This document shows positions 45,576 to 58,005 of a DNA stretch of 64,000 nucleotides, in pieces. Position 1 is the first letter of the stretch, and every line of letters begins with the position of its first letter. The DNA is from Paramecium pentaurelia. Its lineage: Eukaryota; Ciliophora; Oligohymenophorea; Peniculida; Parameciidae. The stretch lies in NCBI GenBank assembly GCA_905183005.1, contig CAJJDO010000144.1:69031-133030 (forward strand), in the 5' to 3' direction. The translations under genes were made by a program, and so were the position numbers. Under the pieces are notes generated by a model. It ran no database searches, was not told where the DNA came from, and was given only the letters and a program-made list of their open reading frames with translations.

Positions 45576-48227
45576 TCATCTATAACCAACAAATAAATTA
45601 AATGCTACAACAATTAAACCAATTGAATAATTTCTCAAGAGTACTGAGATACTATGATAATCTTAATTTGACTAATTTATAAATTAATTAATTAAATTTA
45701 TTATCAACCCATATATAATACCTTCAATTTATTATAACACTTATTTAATAGGTCTAACCATAATAAATACATGTTTGCTAAATAGTAATCCTATATAAAC
45801 ATCTTAAACAGATTGAAAATATCCATAATAATAGGCAATTAGTAATTCAACAATTAAAATAGAATGCAATTTATATAATTTTCTCATTGTATTTCTATCA
45901 ATAATTCTACCTTATTTAGTATAAGGACCTCTATGCATTACATATTTTTACACATCCAAATTACATTATTTTTATACTTAATGTGAAAAATGATTCAAAG
46001 CTAAATAGAAGATGATAAAGGTTGGAATTGGCATAATATAAATGTTATCAGATAATATAGCAGAAGCTATTGCAAATATCATAATAGTTTATGATGTACA
46101 AGCCAAAGCATAAGAATAAGACAATATATAGAAATATACTGCTCTTCCTTAACTAATACATTCATACATGGAGGATATATAACTATAATCAGTTTATTCG
46201 AGATGATTAAATAATTTGATGCATGATCTAGATTCATGAGGTCCAATACTTACATGAGCCATTTCCATTGCTTTTCCATCATTTTCTTCTCCTTTTATAA
46301 ATATAATTTTATCATATAGTTTAAGTAGATTAATTAATTGTTCTTTTCTATCAGCATTTCCTCCAATAATAATATTTTTATTTTTAATTTCCTCATAAAG
46401 TTTTTATTAATCAATAATTCCTTAAAATTAGAATTTTTACTTTTATTATTCTAACCATTCCAAAGTCTTACTTGATTGAATCTTTTCTAATTTTAAATGA
46501 TCCAAAGTAGGACAAGTAAGTCTTCTACTTAAAAATACAAATTTATTTTTCTATTCAAAACTACTACTTAATAAAGTTCCTTCTATATATTTATCATCTA
46601 TTTCATCTTCTTTTACAAGACCTGATTAAATTGCTGTTTTTTAAACTTCTTCCAATTATAATTAAGTGAAAAGTCTAATATTTATTTATGATTTACTAAA
46701 CATAGTTACTTTATTATCTATTTTATCTATAATCATCTCATTTACCTACCCCAACCAATATAATGATAGATAATCTTATATATAAATACTTCTTTATCTA
46801 CATTTCTTTATTACATAGATCATAAATAAATTGATTAATTAAAGTAATTAAGATGGAATAGTAATAATTGATAATTATGATAAATATAATAGTATTTGAG
46901 TAATATTAATTAAATAAGTATTCCTAAAAAGTAATATTATCAATAATATAAGTAAACTTATAATACATTGTATACCAATTTTATTCATAAGTGATTCAAT
47001 CTTAAAAGCAAATGGATTATACATAGAATTCTATTTCATATAAGTTGTTCTTTATTTCTCTGTCTTTGTATCTTCTAAAAAAGATTACTTATATTATATA
47101 TAATCAGATGATTGTTATCCAACACTGCATACAAGTAATTATCCAGATCCTTTTATTATTTGAGAACCAGCAAATATAAAATTATCAATCAAACTTATAT
47201 TTGATTGCATTTATTCATCATTTGAAGAACAATTTGATTCTTTAACTTCATCTATATTTTTGACTTCATGAGTATTAAATAAATTAGGAAATGGTTATAA
47301 TACTTCTATCCCATTACAATTAGATAACTTTGTTATTATGCCATCACATTATATAAAATCTCCTTATTTGAATATCAATATATCCCCAACCACTAATTAA
47401 CTATTATGAATTTAAATTGTATCATCACCATTTCTTAATACATTACAACGCTTTATTAAGTGTTTACTCCTCTCTTTAATATCATTTTAATGTTATACTA
47501 TCTCTTTATTATATTATTATTTTATCACTCCCTTATATACAACCATTATTATTAACATTATTATGTAAAATAAGTAGATCTACATATCTTCATGAAAATA
47601 TATTATAATATTGATAGTTGTTATTATCAATAATAACTAAAATAATCTTTCTTTTTGAAATTATTCAATTATTATTTACAGTACACTTTTAATAGCTATT
47701 TAAGGTTTTTCATTCTTTCCAAAATACTTTTCTCTCATTTTCAAGTCATAATCATTACTATCATCCAAACCTTACTTTATACAAGTCTTCAAAAAGTTCT
47801 ATAAACCATAAATGCCTCCTAATTAATTTAATTTGTCAATCTAAATTTTTAATTTTTTCTCTTTTAAGTCTTTCTCTTTATCATGTTTTGTTAAAGTGCT
47901 TTAAGCTTCTTTTAATATTTAATTCATATCAAAGATTTCTAATAATTTATTATATTAAAATCCAAAATAATTATCATCATTTTGCTATTATTTATTTCCG
48001 TCTTTCCTCCATCCTTTTAAAAGTGTTTTCCATTAACTTTTAGCTTCCAATATCTATTATAATTTATTAGATTCTATTTCTAAAATTTCATCTTTTTTTT
48101 AATGCTTTTCAAAATCATTCAATTCCAAACTTCTAAAAACTTGCATCTCTATCATTTATGCTCTTTATTCTGATTCTCGATGATTCTATAATAAGGGACT
48201 ATGTATTTAATCTTTCTCATTTTACAT
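45576..48227 (-). CDS. P-type Ca2+-ATPase-like pseudoenzyme, 883 aa
   Basis: One intact frame of 884 codons. The N-terminal region (GGIYGLQNFLKTCIKQGL, MREKYFGKNEKPQIAI), the actuator-like region (QLVVGDILIFKQGDFIQCDG) and the membrane helices follow PMCA-type ATPases. The catalytic residues are altered: the phosphorylation motif DKTGT reads DKIDNKV (about 46730), the actuator TGES is absent, PEGL reads IPSQLL, and the hinge GDGxNDxxAL reads KGEENDGKAM (about 46270). The nucleotide-binding domain is much shortened. A transport ATPase role is therefore unlikely; it may be a regulatory relic. No introns. Confidence 0.8.
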
Positions 48228-48883
48228 ACTTAATTAATATATTATATTATATCAAAAGTGTTAATTAATTTAATATACTTTAAAGAATTATGATCTTGAT
48301 TGTAGAATCCACTTTCTAATGCACTACTTCTACATGTATAATACTCAATATAGCTTGAAAATTCAATAAACTCAGTTTGTAATGGGATTCAGTTTTTATT
48401 TGTGATATTATTGAAAAGTTATCATCATATCTTGTAGGAGATAGAATAATCCAAAATTATATATAATATATAATGAATGTAAGGTATGCATCTGAAACAA
48501 AGAAAGGCTTATTATATGTAAATTAAATTTTATTAAAAAGGGTAGATAAATAAGTTAAGTTAGTTTACTTATGAATAGGGTTGGGCTGATTGTTCAATTA
48601 TATATAAAATATAAAAATATTATATAAGTTTAAAATACTTAGAAAAAATGAGAAGTTAAAGGTTATTTATAGAAATTTGGAAATTATATTATTTAAGTTT
48701 TTCAACTTAAATAGTATATGAATCAAGTAAACTAGATATAGCTTTTGGGATTATTTAAAGAAATAGTTGATTAAAATTGAGTTTTTATACATCTAATGTA
48801 TTCTTTTTAGATGTTTAAAATATATACTGATATTTATAAAATAAAGTAAATAGAAAGGATATAATTTATTTAGATTCGAATTT
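48228..48883. other. Intergenic region, no gene seen
   Basis: About 650 bp of AT-rich sequence between divergent genes. Frames are broken and no structured element is apparent apart from a TTTAAGTTTTTCAACTTAAA partial palindrome near 48693. Confidence 0.5.
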
Positions 48884-49125
48884 TATGGAAATTGATCAAA
48901 GATTTGCTCAATAAAAATGTATTTCAATCAAATTATTATCACAGCTCTAATATCATCCTATAAAATACAATATATTGAATTATAATTTAATATTATAGTA
49001 AACTAAACACATTCTATTTTGATTTATAAATAGTACTTCTCAATGCATTTTTGGTTTGCATTTGATTTTGGTTTTAAATTCATTTCATTATAGTGAAATT
49101 TGATTAAATATTTTAAAGTTAATAG
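48884..49125 (+). pseudogene. Coding-like sequence upstream of the piggyBac-related gene (5' exons or relic)
   Basis: From ATG 48884 the plus strand encodes MEIDQRFAQQKCISIKLL and, if a 36-nt GTA...TAG segment (about 48999-49034) is removed, continues into FGLHLILVLNSFHYSEI. Beyond one more TGA the same frame reads LNILKLIDEF and, after 49126 and another TGA, YYGHGNVMFIQNIRNLI. The order resembles piggyBac DDD-core segments (the KWGFK...D and NVFxDNFYTS blocks) with the Asp residues changed. The frame is broken, so this is either 5' coding sequence with unseen introns or a degraded transposase domain. Confidence 0.35.
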
Positions 49126-50251
49126 ATGAATTCATCTGTTGCTGATATTATGGACATGGCAATGTTATGTTTATTTAGAATATTAGAAACTTAATCATAG
49201 ATACAATTGTCTGAGCAATCAGAACATAAATATACTTCCATAATAGTTTTCCAAAGATATATATCAGAAATTAAAGCTGTTTTCTTTTATGCTTACGATT
49301 CCTACTCTTTTATTATTATTAAACAATAACACTTTGATATAGACTAATTATCATCCGACCTAAACAAATACTATGAAGCTGTTGAGGAATTTCTTATTAG
49401 CATTCTTAAGTCAAATTAAGAGGTGTGTTTGCATTTCAAAAATTATGGTCCAGATTTCTAAGAAGAAAAAGTAGATATTATGTAACCTGCTCTTCGATTG
49501 ATAGAATTACCTTATCTCAAAAGTAAAATAATTATTTGGATCAACAATCAGAAAATAGTTTAACTAAAGGATGGTTATTTAATGATTTAATATTCTCAGA
49601 ACTAATAAGTGCTTCTTAAATTTCAGTAGGATATAATTAAAGATCAAGAGATTTATGAAGAGTTCATTCGAAGATAAATAAAATAAGTAGACGACTTTCA
49701 CAAGGAATTTATTGAATAATTAGAATTAAAGGAATAGTATGTAAAAATGTATAACATATATTCTTTAATAAAAGATGTTACACTTATACATGATATACCA
49801 AATTCTATCTATTATTTAGCTAAATTCCTTGTAAATTTGCCTAAATTTACTTGTTAAGAAACTTTGGTAATGATCACAAAACTCAAATTATACCAAAAAA
49901 ATTAAATGTATTTATTAAACTAAAAATAACCAACTAAAAAAAATGAAGGATATAAATAGTTATTTATAACTTAATTGGCTCTTTTTGAAGATGAAAAGAA
50001 TCTTCATTTTCCAATGAAAGGTTCTCATTGTCAGAAGTAAATGTAAATTTTATGATAATAGATGTAAAGTTTGTTTAAAACAGAATAATCATAAAATTCA
50101 TAAATCAAGTTTTATTTGTGAAAGCTGTCACAATTATTATAATATCAATGTAGCATTATGTACAGATAAATGCTTTAAATTGTTTCACCTTAATCCTTCA
50201 TATTATTTAAGTAGAAAAAGAAGAAGAAGGTAAGTCAAAATTGAAGAATGA
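49126..50251 (+). CDS. PiggyBac-related protein with C-terminal cysteine-rich domain, at least 366 aa
   Basis: Met at 49126 opens a frame that, after a 25-nt intron (50037-50061), ends TGA 50249-50251. The C-terminus HFPMKGSHCQKCKVC, then FICESCHNYYNINVALC and DKCFKLFH, has the spacing of the piggyBac transposase cysteine-rich domain (CxxC, CxxC, LCxxxCFxxYH). Paramecium uses domesticated piggyBac proteins (PiggyMac and PiggyMac-like) for programmed DNA elimination. The central 280 residues do not show a recognisable catalytic core, so this could be a non-catalytic family member or a decayed one. Confidence 0.55.
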
Positions 50252-50296
50252 GTGTATATTTTTCTATATATATTTATTATTATATATATATATAAA

Positions 50297-51804
50297 TCAT
50301 AATTCACTTAATTTTAAAAGTTTATCTATATTTTTCTTTTCTTTTTTAACTTTATATGTATCCTCATTAACAATATCAGATGCATGATAATCTGAAACTT
50401 ATTGTTTTGTTTCAACAACTTTATATGCATTAGCTGAATCAACATGAAATTTTAATTTATGATTAAGCCAATGATATTTATCATTTTAAATTTTCTCATC
50501 TTTTAATCTCTCTTAAAATTTTTTAACTTTTTCTTCGAATGCCTCATTATGAGATTATTCTTTCATATTCTAAATAAATCGTGCTCTTCTTTATTCAACT
50601 GTAGATAATAACATTTTTTCATGTTATAATCTATCTCTAATCATTGGATTATTTGATCCAAACTTATTCTCTTTAAATTATAAGAAATCTGCTTTTAATT
50701 TTTCATATTCTTCTAATTATTTTTCTCTCTATAATCTTTATTCTTCATCCTCAATTTCTGAAGATTCAGAATCTGAAGAATTTGAATCAGATTCTTCATT
50801 AAAAATATATTAAACTTCTCCTTTTGCATTTTTTTTAATTTTGTAATTTAATAATTATTTATCTTCTTAGGGTATATTATCTAAAAATTTTTCATTCATT
50901 AAAATATTTCTATTAGTATTCTATTATATAGGTTATTCTTTATTAATTTAATTACTATTCTATTATTATGTAATCTTTTATTTGAGTTATAAGATTTTAT
51001 TTTCTTCTTCTAATTTTTTTTGTTTTTTCATCCTATAATAATAATAAAAATAATAAAATACTCTAATTCTTCTTGGGATATAGCATATTCTTTTTTTAAT
51101 TTAGGATCATTTAGAACATCATGACTATTAATTATTTTATTTTATTATGGTTCTTCATTATCTTCTTCATCTCCAAAAGATAAGACATTAATATTTTTTT
51201 ATTTTTATTTTGGTTTTTAAATTGGCTTCTAGTTTATTTTTTCTTAAATTTAGTTAATTTCTTTTTCAGGTGTTTTTGGCTTAATATTTTGAGTTATTGT
51301 TAAATTAAATGGATCTATAACTACTTAAGTACTTTTTATAAATATTGGTGTCACTGGCTTATCATTTTCATCAGTATCAACTCCATTCATTGCCATTAAA
51401 TTAAAAATTGTTTTGCCTACCACCATACCAAATATTGTATGTCTCTTATCTAACCAAGGACATGAATCAAAAGTTATAAAAAATTATGACTCATTTGTAT
51501 TAGGACCTTCATTACTATATGCTAGAATTCCTCTTGTGCAAAAAGTGAGTCTAGAATGAAATTCATCTTAAAATGGTTAATCATAAATTGATTTTCCTCC
51601 TTCTCCTGTACCTGTTGGATCACCTCCTTGAATCATAAAATTTGGAAACATTCTATGAAATTGACAATTATCATAATATCCATTTAAACATAATTAAATA
51701 AAGTTTTTACATCCCTTAGGTACTTCTTTACACCATAATTCAATTTCTAATTCTCCATGTGATGTATCCATTATAATCTTACCTGATGTTTATGGAAATG
51801 ACAT
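50297..51804 (-). CDS. CWC27: CWC27-type spliceosomal cyclophilin, 492 aa
   Basis: Two exons (29-nt intron 51033-51061) encode 492 residues. Residues about 10-175 are a cyclophilin fold: FHRMFPNFMIQGGDPTGTG, GGKSIYDQPFQDEFHSRL, LAYSNEGPNTNESQFFITF, DKRHTIFGMVVG. The active-site Trp of canonical cyclophilins falls in a divergent region, as in CWC27. Downstream NVLSFGDEEDNEE followed by HDVLNDPKLKKEY matches the conserved CWC27 segment, and the rest is acidic and helical. CWC27 acts in the activated spliceosome, which fits an intron-dense genome. Confidence 0.88.
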
Positions 51805-51811
51805 TAAAATT

Positions 51812-53063
51812 TCAATAAATTAATAATAACAATTTAATAACAATCAATAATAAAAGAGAAATCCCAGAGAACATTAAGGTTTGTTTTATTGTTTAATGGC
51901 CATAAAAGTTCATAAAGGGCTTTATACAATATGCTATAATAATACAATAACATATCTGAATAAGATATTAATTATAATACATTCCTAAAAACATTGAAAT
52001 TACAAATATTAAGTAAAATATAAGTAAACATGTTCCCATTATTGTTTTTTTAACTTAAAATATTAAATGATAATTACTAAATAACATTAAGTCATCAAAT
52101 AAATCAATCATTATACATTAGGATAGCATAATAAACAAACATGATAATATTGGCTTTTCTTGAACACCTACAGTATATCCAAATATTATTTGTAATATAA
52201 TTAATTCACTAATTATTAATTTTATTTTTCTTTAAATTTGAGTATCTAATTTGCTTTAATTATCAAAAGAAAATGAATTTTCAATCATGGCTTAAGAATG
52301 AATTGTTTTGAAATTTGGTGATTTTAATTCAGATTCTTCAATATTCCCTAAATGTCTAGCATTAGCTAATTATTTATTGCTATACTATGAATACAATATT
52401 TTTTCAGGCTTTTTACTATCGATTGTCTAAATTAATAGATTATGATACAAATTATAATTTATTTAAAAGATCTGATTAATTATTTAAATAGCTACTCTTA
52501 ATTTCATCTATAGATTTCATTTTTTCTATATTATTATTCTGTATATAACTTTCAATTCTCAAAATTTCTTCATTTTTATCAATCACATATTCTGAAACAT
52601 TTTTAGGTTGAAAAATAATAGGATGAGTTGAATATTCATGTGAAATAGCCAAATTATTATTGACTTCCTTTCCTTATGACTCTTTATAATTGATTTATGC
52701 AAGTAGATAAATTTCTTTGAGCAATAAAAAAATAGGAACTAACAACATTATTTTATATTTCATAGAAAATTCTTGATTTATGTAAGCACTAAGGGTTTCT
52801 CTTTCAGAAATAGATAATTAATCTATCAAATGAATTACTCTCAAATATTTGTGATCTTTTAAAAATAAATTATGCTGAAATTCTAATCCATTTGGAATTA
52901 ATAAAGGAAAGATTATCAGAATTGATGAATAAAAAAGCAACCTTCTAGCAAAAATTAAGATCCAATCTGATATCTAATCATGTTTAAACTACTTTATTGA
53001 ATAAACCAAATAAGTAATCCAAATGAATGTCAAACTAACAATTAAGTTTATAATATAATTCAT
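51812..53063 (-). CDS. Multi-pass membrane protein, 404 aa
   Basis: Two exons with a 37-nt intron at about 52390-52426 encode 404 residues. The first 60 residues hold two hydrophobic helices, with another near KYKIMLLVPIFLLLKEIYLL. The C-terminal 130 residues hold four or five more (for example MGTCLLIFYLIFVISMFLG). The centre is a polar loop of about 170 residues. The topology suggests a transporter-like or seven-helix protein but no family is recognised. Its TGA lies 7 bp from the next gene's ATG on the same strand. Confidence 0.75.
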
Positions 53064-53270
53064 AATTAATAAATAATATTGTATTAGTTTTAAGTTATAA
53101 TTAAGAATCAATCAATTATTATTATAAAGTAATTAAATAGAAATAATAATTGAATAATACCTTATATTCTAACAATTATATCATCTCTCTGTCAGTACTA
53201 CTACATCATTATTAATTTATATTATATATTTATAATTAAGTTTATATATAAATTAAAAAATACAAAAAAT

Positions 53271-54665
53271 ATGAGATTATCTACTGAGGAAAGTTAAGAG
53301 AATGAAGAATAATAAGTTGATCCCAAAAAAAAATTCATTTATTAAACTGAAAAAATGAGATTATTACTAGAAGTACCTATAGAAAAACGAAATAAAACAA
53401 TTTGTCAAGATATTGCTTAAATTGCTGGAGTAAAAATTATCATGACTATCTAAGGAAATTCAATTTCTCAAATAATATAGAGATAAACCAAATTTTTTAG
53501 ATTTGTGCAAACATCTGTTTCTAAAGACTTATAATAAAAGAGAATATATTTTTTAATAAGGTGAAACAGGTGATGCTTTTTATGTTATTTTAAGTGGAAG
53601 TGTTAAGGTGTTTATTGAAGAGCCAACAGAATTCAGAAATTTTATGTAGCTGGTAACATATACATTATGATATAGAAAGAAATTGCAATATTATAAAAAG
53701 GTGATGCTTTTGGAGAAATTTCTTTACTTTACAATTCTAAAAGAACAGCAGCTGTAATGGCAGCAGAAAAGAGTGATTTAATTATATTAACAAAAGAAAG
53801 TTTTGAGGAATATTTAAAGAATGATAACAAATAAGAAATGTAGACAGCAAATTTAAATAAATTAATTCAATTCTTAGAAAAAGTTCCAATTTTTAAAATG
53901 TTCTCAAAATCATTATTAGTATAAATTTGTACTAAATGTACAATGGAACATTACTCATCCCAATAGATTTTAATTAAATAAGGAACTGAACCTTCAAATC
54001 TATATATTATTAAATAAGGATGTGTTAAAGTAATTAGAAAAATTAAATTAAATTATGGAAGTATGACTTCAAGAGAGGAATTGACATAAAAAAAATAAGA
54101 TTTATTTTATGATATTGATGAACTTAGTGATCATGATGTTTTTGGGGATTATGCAATTTTAAATGAAGTAGAATCTGATTGTTCATATATTACATCTATT
54201 CCTTGTTAAATAATATCAATAAGTTCATTTAATGTCAGAAAATTACTTCCTATGGATATAATACAAATTTATAAATAGTAACTTAAAAGATATCCTGATG
54301 ATGATGATATTTAATATTTATTTGAAGAAAAAGAAAGATGGAATCATTATAAAAGAAAATTAATTAGAAATATTAAGATTGAGAAATAAAATAAAAAAGG
54401 ATTTGATCTTAGATTGAGATTACCAGAATTAAAAACAAAAGAATTATCACCACCTATTAATATTATTGACATAAAAACTAGTGATAGTAGAATATATTTT
54501 AAATTTTTGGAATCAAAGATTAGTCCTATGGCTGATAGTAAAAAGAAGGTTTCTTAATTAACCTAAGTTGGATTTAATTCATAGATCATTAAAGATTTAG
54601 AATTCTCTTAAGCCCAATAAGCTTTTCAAAGAAAACTCAAAAAATTATAATATAAAAAGTATTGA
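53271..54665 (+). CDS. Protein with two cyclic nucleotide-binding domains, 448 aa
   Basis: Introns at 53430-53454 (AAG acceptor) and 53653-53675 give 448 residues. Domain 1 has FQQGETGDAFYVILSGSVKV and the phosphate-binding cassette FGEISLLYNSKRTAAV, whose FGE...RTA residues fit cAMP/cGMP binding. Domain 2 has IKQGTEPSNLYIIKQGCVKV and VFGDYAILNEVESDCSYI, where the cassette Arg is missing. The C-terminal 120 residues are basic and disordered. It resembles PKA/PKG regulatory modules but lacks an inhibitor sequence or kinase domain. Confidence 0.87.
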
Positions 54666-54893
54666 ATAATGAATAAATACATTTCAACAATATTTTAAAT
54701 TCATATATATTTTTGTAGTTATATTTTTATTCATTAACCCTTATTAAATTATATTTTATCATTATTCTTAAAATATATCCATCTAATTAATGATACATCA
54801 GTTAATTAATAACAGATTTTTTTTGCCAGAAAGATTTAATTATGATAAGAGTAGTTTAAGTTTCCATTTATTTCAATTAATTTATTAATCAAG

Positions 54894-56182
54894 ATGGGAA
54901 GCAATTGTGCAACGTGTTAGAATTGTTAGAAAAAAGAAGAAGTTCTCATTAGCCAAGAGGAATAACAATCATCTAGATAAATGAATGAATATTCATAATA
55001 ACCAAATGAAGAAGATGATGATGATGATCGTATATCTTATAACATAATCATTTAGATCTTGAAGATAAGAACTTAGATGCTTCTAGCCAAATTGTACAAA
55101 AATATTTGAACTTGGATTTAAATCAAAAAAAAGAAGTTGTTCCAATTCAATCAGTTCCAGCTTAACTTGTAGAAATTCCTTAAGCATAAATTGTTATGAC
55201 AAATGGTAAATTGAATTTCTACATCATTAGAATCAAACTAAGATAGTAAAAAACGAAAAAATGAGATGATGTTAAGAAATTAAGAAGACATGCATGAAAC
55301 TCACATAAGCAAATCTGAAAATTCTGTTAGAGAAAGGAGACCTCGACATATATTTAAGGTATTGAGGTTCTTACATAAAAATATTAGAGTGGAGCTTATT
55401 ATGATGGAGAATGGATTGGTTAAAGTAGAGATGGTTATGGTATTTAAATTTGGAGTGATGGAGCTAAATATGAAGGGGAATGGAAGAATAATAGAGCTAA
55501 TGGCAGAGGTAAATTTTGGCATATAGATGGTGATTTCTTTGATGGAGAATGGAAGGATGATAAGGCATGTGGAAAAGGTGTTTATACTCATTTAAATGGT
55601 GCAAAATATGAAGGTGATTGGATAGATGATCTATAACATGGATTTGGTGTAGAGATATGGGCTGATAATGCAAAATTTGAAGGATAATATTAGAATGGAA
55701 AAAAAGAAGGATTTGGAAAATACTTTTGGGCAGATGGTTCTTCTTATATTGGGAATTGGAGTGAAAATAAGTTATGTGGATTTGGTGTATATACATGGCC
55801 TGATGGAAGAGTATCTATATAACTTATTTAAGAAATATTTAGGACAATGGGCCAATAATTAAATGAATGGAAGAGGTATTTACTTATGGAAAGATGGTAG
55901 AAAATATGAGGGTTGTTATTTAAATGATAAAAAACATGGCTATGGAATTTATATATGGCCTGATGGAAGGGTATATTTAGTATTTTATTCTAGAAATATG
56001 AGGGATATTGGAATAATGGAAAATAATCTGGAAAAGGTAGATATGTACTATAAAATGGAAGGAGTTAATTGGGACTTTGGGAAGATGGGAAAAGAATTAA
56101 ATGGCTTGACTAATCAGAATAAAATATTGATATAAGTCCTAAAGATTGGAATTAATATGTATAACCATCTTTGGTTTAATGA
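54894..56182 (+). CDS. MORN-repeat protein, 387 aa
   Basis: Five introns (55030-55055, 55206-55230, 55359-55387, 55811-55832 with AAG acceptor, 55971-55993) give 387 residues. N-terminal MGSNCATCQNCQKK has Gly2 and several Cys, likely lipidated. After a 120-residue polar stretch come about ten MORN repeats (for example YYDGEWIGQSRDGYGI and YEGCYLNDKKHGYGIYIWPDG). Each intron is needed to keep the repeat register. Probably a cortical or ciliary membrane-associated scaffold, like the other MORN genes in the window. Confidence 0.9.
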
Positions 56183-56448
56183 TTTTAAGCTTATTTACTA
56201 TAAAATTAAACTATTATAAATTATTATACCCAAAGTTTAAAGAAATAGAAATAAAATTTAGATTGCAATATCTGAAATAATAGCCTAATTGTCAGAGACT
56301 TATTTTATATACAAATCATACATCAATTTGATTGAAAAAAAAGAAAATTAGTTTTTAAAACAAAGTAAATCAATAGACTATAATTTAATAAATTAAAAAT
56401 TTATTATTGGATTAACTAAATAATTAATAATTAAAAGATGATTTTATT

Positions 56449-56799
56449 ATGATTAGCTTATTATCGGATTTTGCAAATAAATATAGGTATTTATTCTCTA
56501 TTTTCTATGATATTATTTTATAATTTTGTATTCTAATATCTGAATATCTGTAATTATAAAGTGATTTAATATTCAATTTTATAGATCATATAGAAATTAG
56601 AATTGTATTGTTTATATATGAAATCATTTTAGAAACTTTAAGATGTTCTTCTAAGTTCTAATATAATAATTATGTTGTATAAAAGTGTAAATCCAATTAT
56701 AGAGATGAAAGTTTATATAAAGTAAGTGATTCATATTTTAATGAAGAGCTATTAGAAGAATTCATAAATTTAGTTTAATGTTGCCATTTAATTAAATCA
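56449..56799 (+). other. Open, coding-like 5' extension in frame with the ZIP gene
   Basis: From ATG 56449 the frame stays open to the ZIP start at 56800, encoding a plausible 117-residue helical segment (for example DEFANKY-like start and FNEELLEEFINLVQCCHLI). It may be a true N-terminal extension or a separate small gene. If a 25-nt GTA...AAG segment near 56719 were spliced, the frame would stop at a TGA overlapping the ZIP ATG. Confidence 0.4.
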
Positions 56800-57907
56800 A
56801 TGAGTGATGACGATTCGAATCAAGTTATTCTTGCAATCACAAAAGTTGGATGCATGATTGCTTTTTTTATGTTAATTCTTATAGTAGGGAGTCTCCCAAT
56901 AAGACTCAAAGCATTCAAATCAAATAAGGTACAAATAAATCATGAAAAGCTCAGAAACTTTTAGCATATATGGGAGCATTTTCTGGAGGTCTATTTCTTG
57001 CAGTAGGTTTAGTTCATTTGTTACCAGAGGCAGCAGATAATTTTGAATAGTCTTTTGATGATGATGAAGAACATTTTCCATTCGCTTATGCAATATCAAT
57101 ATTAAGTTTTGCACTAATACTTTTTATTGAAAAAATAATAACAGATCATCATCATAATCATGGACATGATGAAGAACATCACCATCATGATAGCAATTCA
57201 AAAAATACATAGGTTTAAGATTAAAATCAACTTTTTGTGAATGGAAGTGTAGATACAGAAGCACTTTTAGAAAAAAAGAATACTGAAGATACATTTAAGG
57301 ATGCTCTAAATACATAGGTATTAAAATTCTTAAATTTGTTAGTTAATTGTAGCAAAGAAAGCATCATTTGTATAAATGGTGAAAAAATCAATAGCATAAG
57401 ATCCAAAAAATTCAATGGTTTATTAGGATGTAAATACTTGGGCCCCTTACATCTTATAGATTGCAATTGGCATACATGCTGTTTTTGAAGGATTATCAAT
57501 AGGTATACAGGAAGAGGTTTCTTTGTGTATAGGTATAGCATTAGTAGTTTGTTGTCATAAATGGGTAATCAACAATATGATTATAGGCTGAAGGAATGAC
57601 ATTGGGTCTTGCCTTTAGAAAAGCAGGAGTTAATAAGACTACTTCTACCTACATGATATTGATTTAATCTATAATGAATCCAATTGGAATAGGAATTGGA
57701 TGGATTATGGCAGATAAAGGGCCATTGTATACTGGCATATTTGTATCAATATCAGTAGGGACATTTATTTACATATCTACAATGGAGACATTGACTGAGG
57801 AATTTTCAATTGCTTAATATAAATGGGAAAAGTACATAATCTTTTTGGTTGCCATAGCATTTGTATCAAGTTTATGGTTTATAGAATAAGCAGTTGGTGG
57901 AGATTGA
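56800..57907 (+). CDS. ZIP-family metal transporter, 344 aa
   Basis: Introns at 56929-56954, 57318-57342 and 57565-57586 give 344 residues. Eight hydrophobic helices are evident. The family signatures are present: FSGGLFLAVGLVHLLPEA in helix 2-3, a His-rich loop (DHHHNHGHDEEHHHHD), helix IAIGIHAVFEGLSIGIQ with the metal-site HxxxEG, and HKWAEGMTLGLAF in helix 5. It likely imports Zn2+ or Fe2+ into the cytosol. The frame upstream of this Met is also open, so the protein may be longer. Confidence 0.92.
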
Positions 57908-58005
57908 ATTGTTATACATATTAATTATATAATTTAATATATTGTGATAAATGATAATTAACTCAGAAAATCTAAGTGCAATTTATTTGAATAATTTATT
58001 TAATT

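Noticed and set aside
49126..50251. SP-RING (SUMO ligase) interpretation of the Cys/His cluster
   Set aside because: The spacing and the LCxxxCFxxFH ending fit the piggyBac cysteine-rich domain, and the SP-RING CxH...CF core is not present.
55301..55796. Minus-strand ORFs opposite the 54.9-kb MORN gene
   Set aside because: Shadow frames of the repeat-bearing gene. The plus-strand model closes exactly with five introns.
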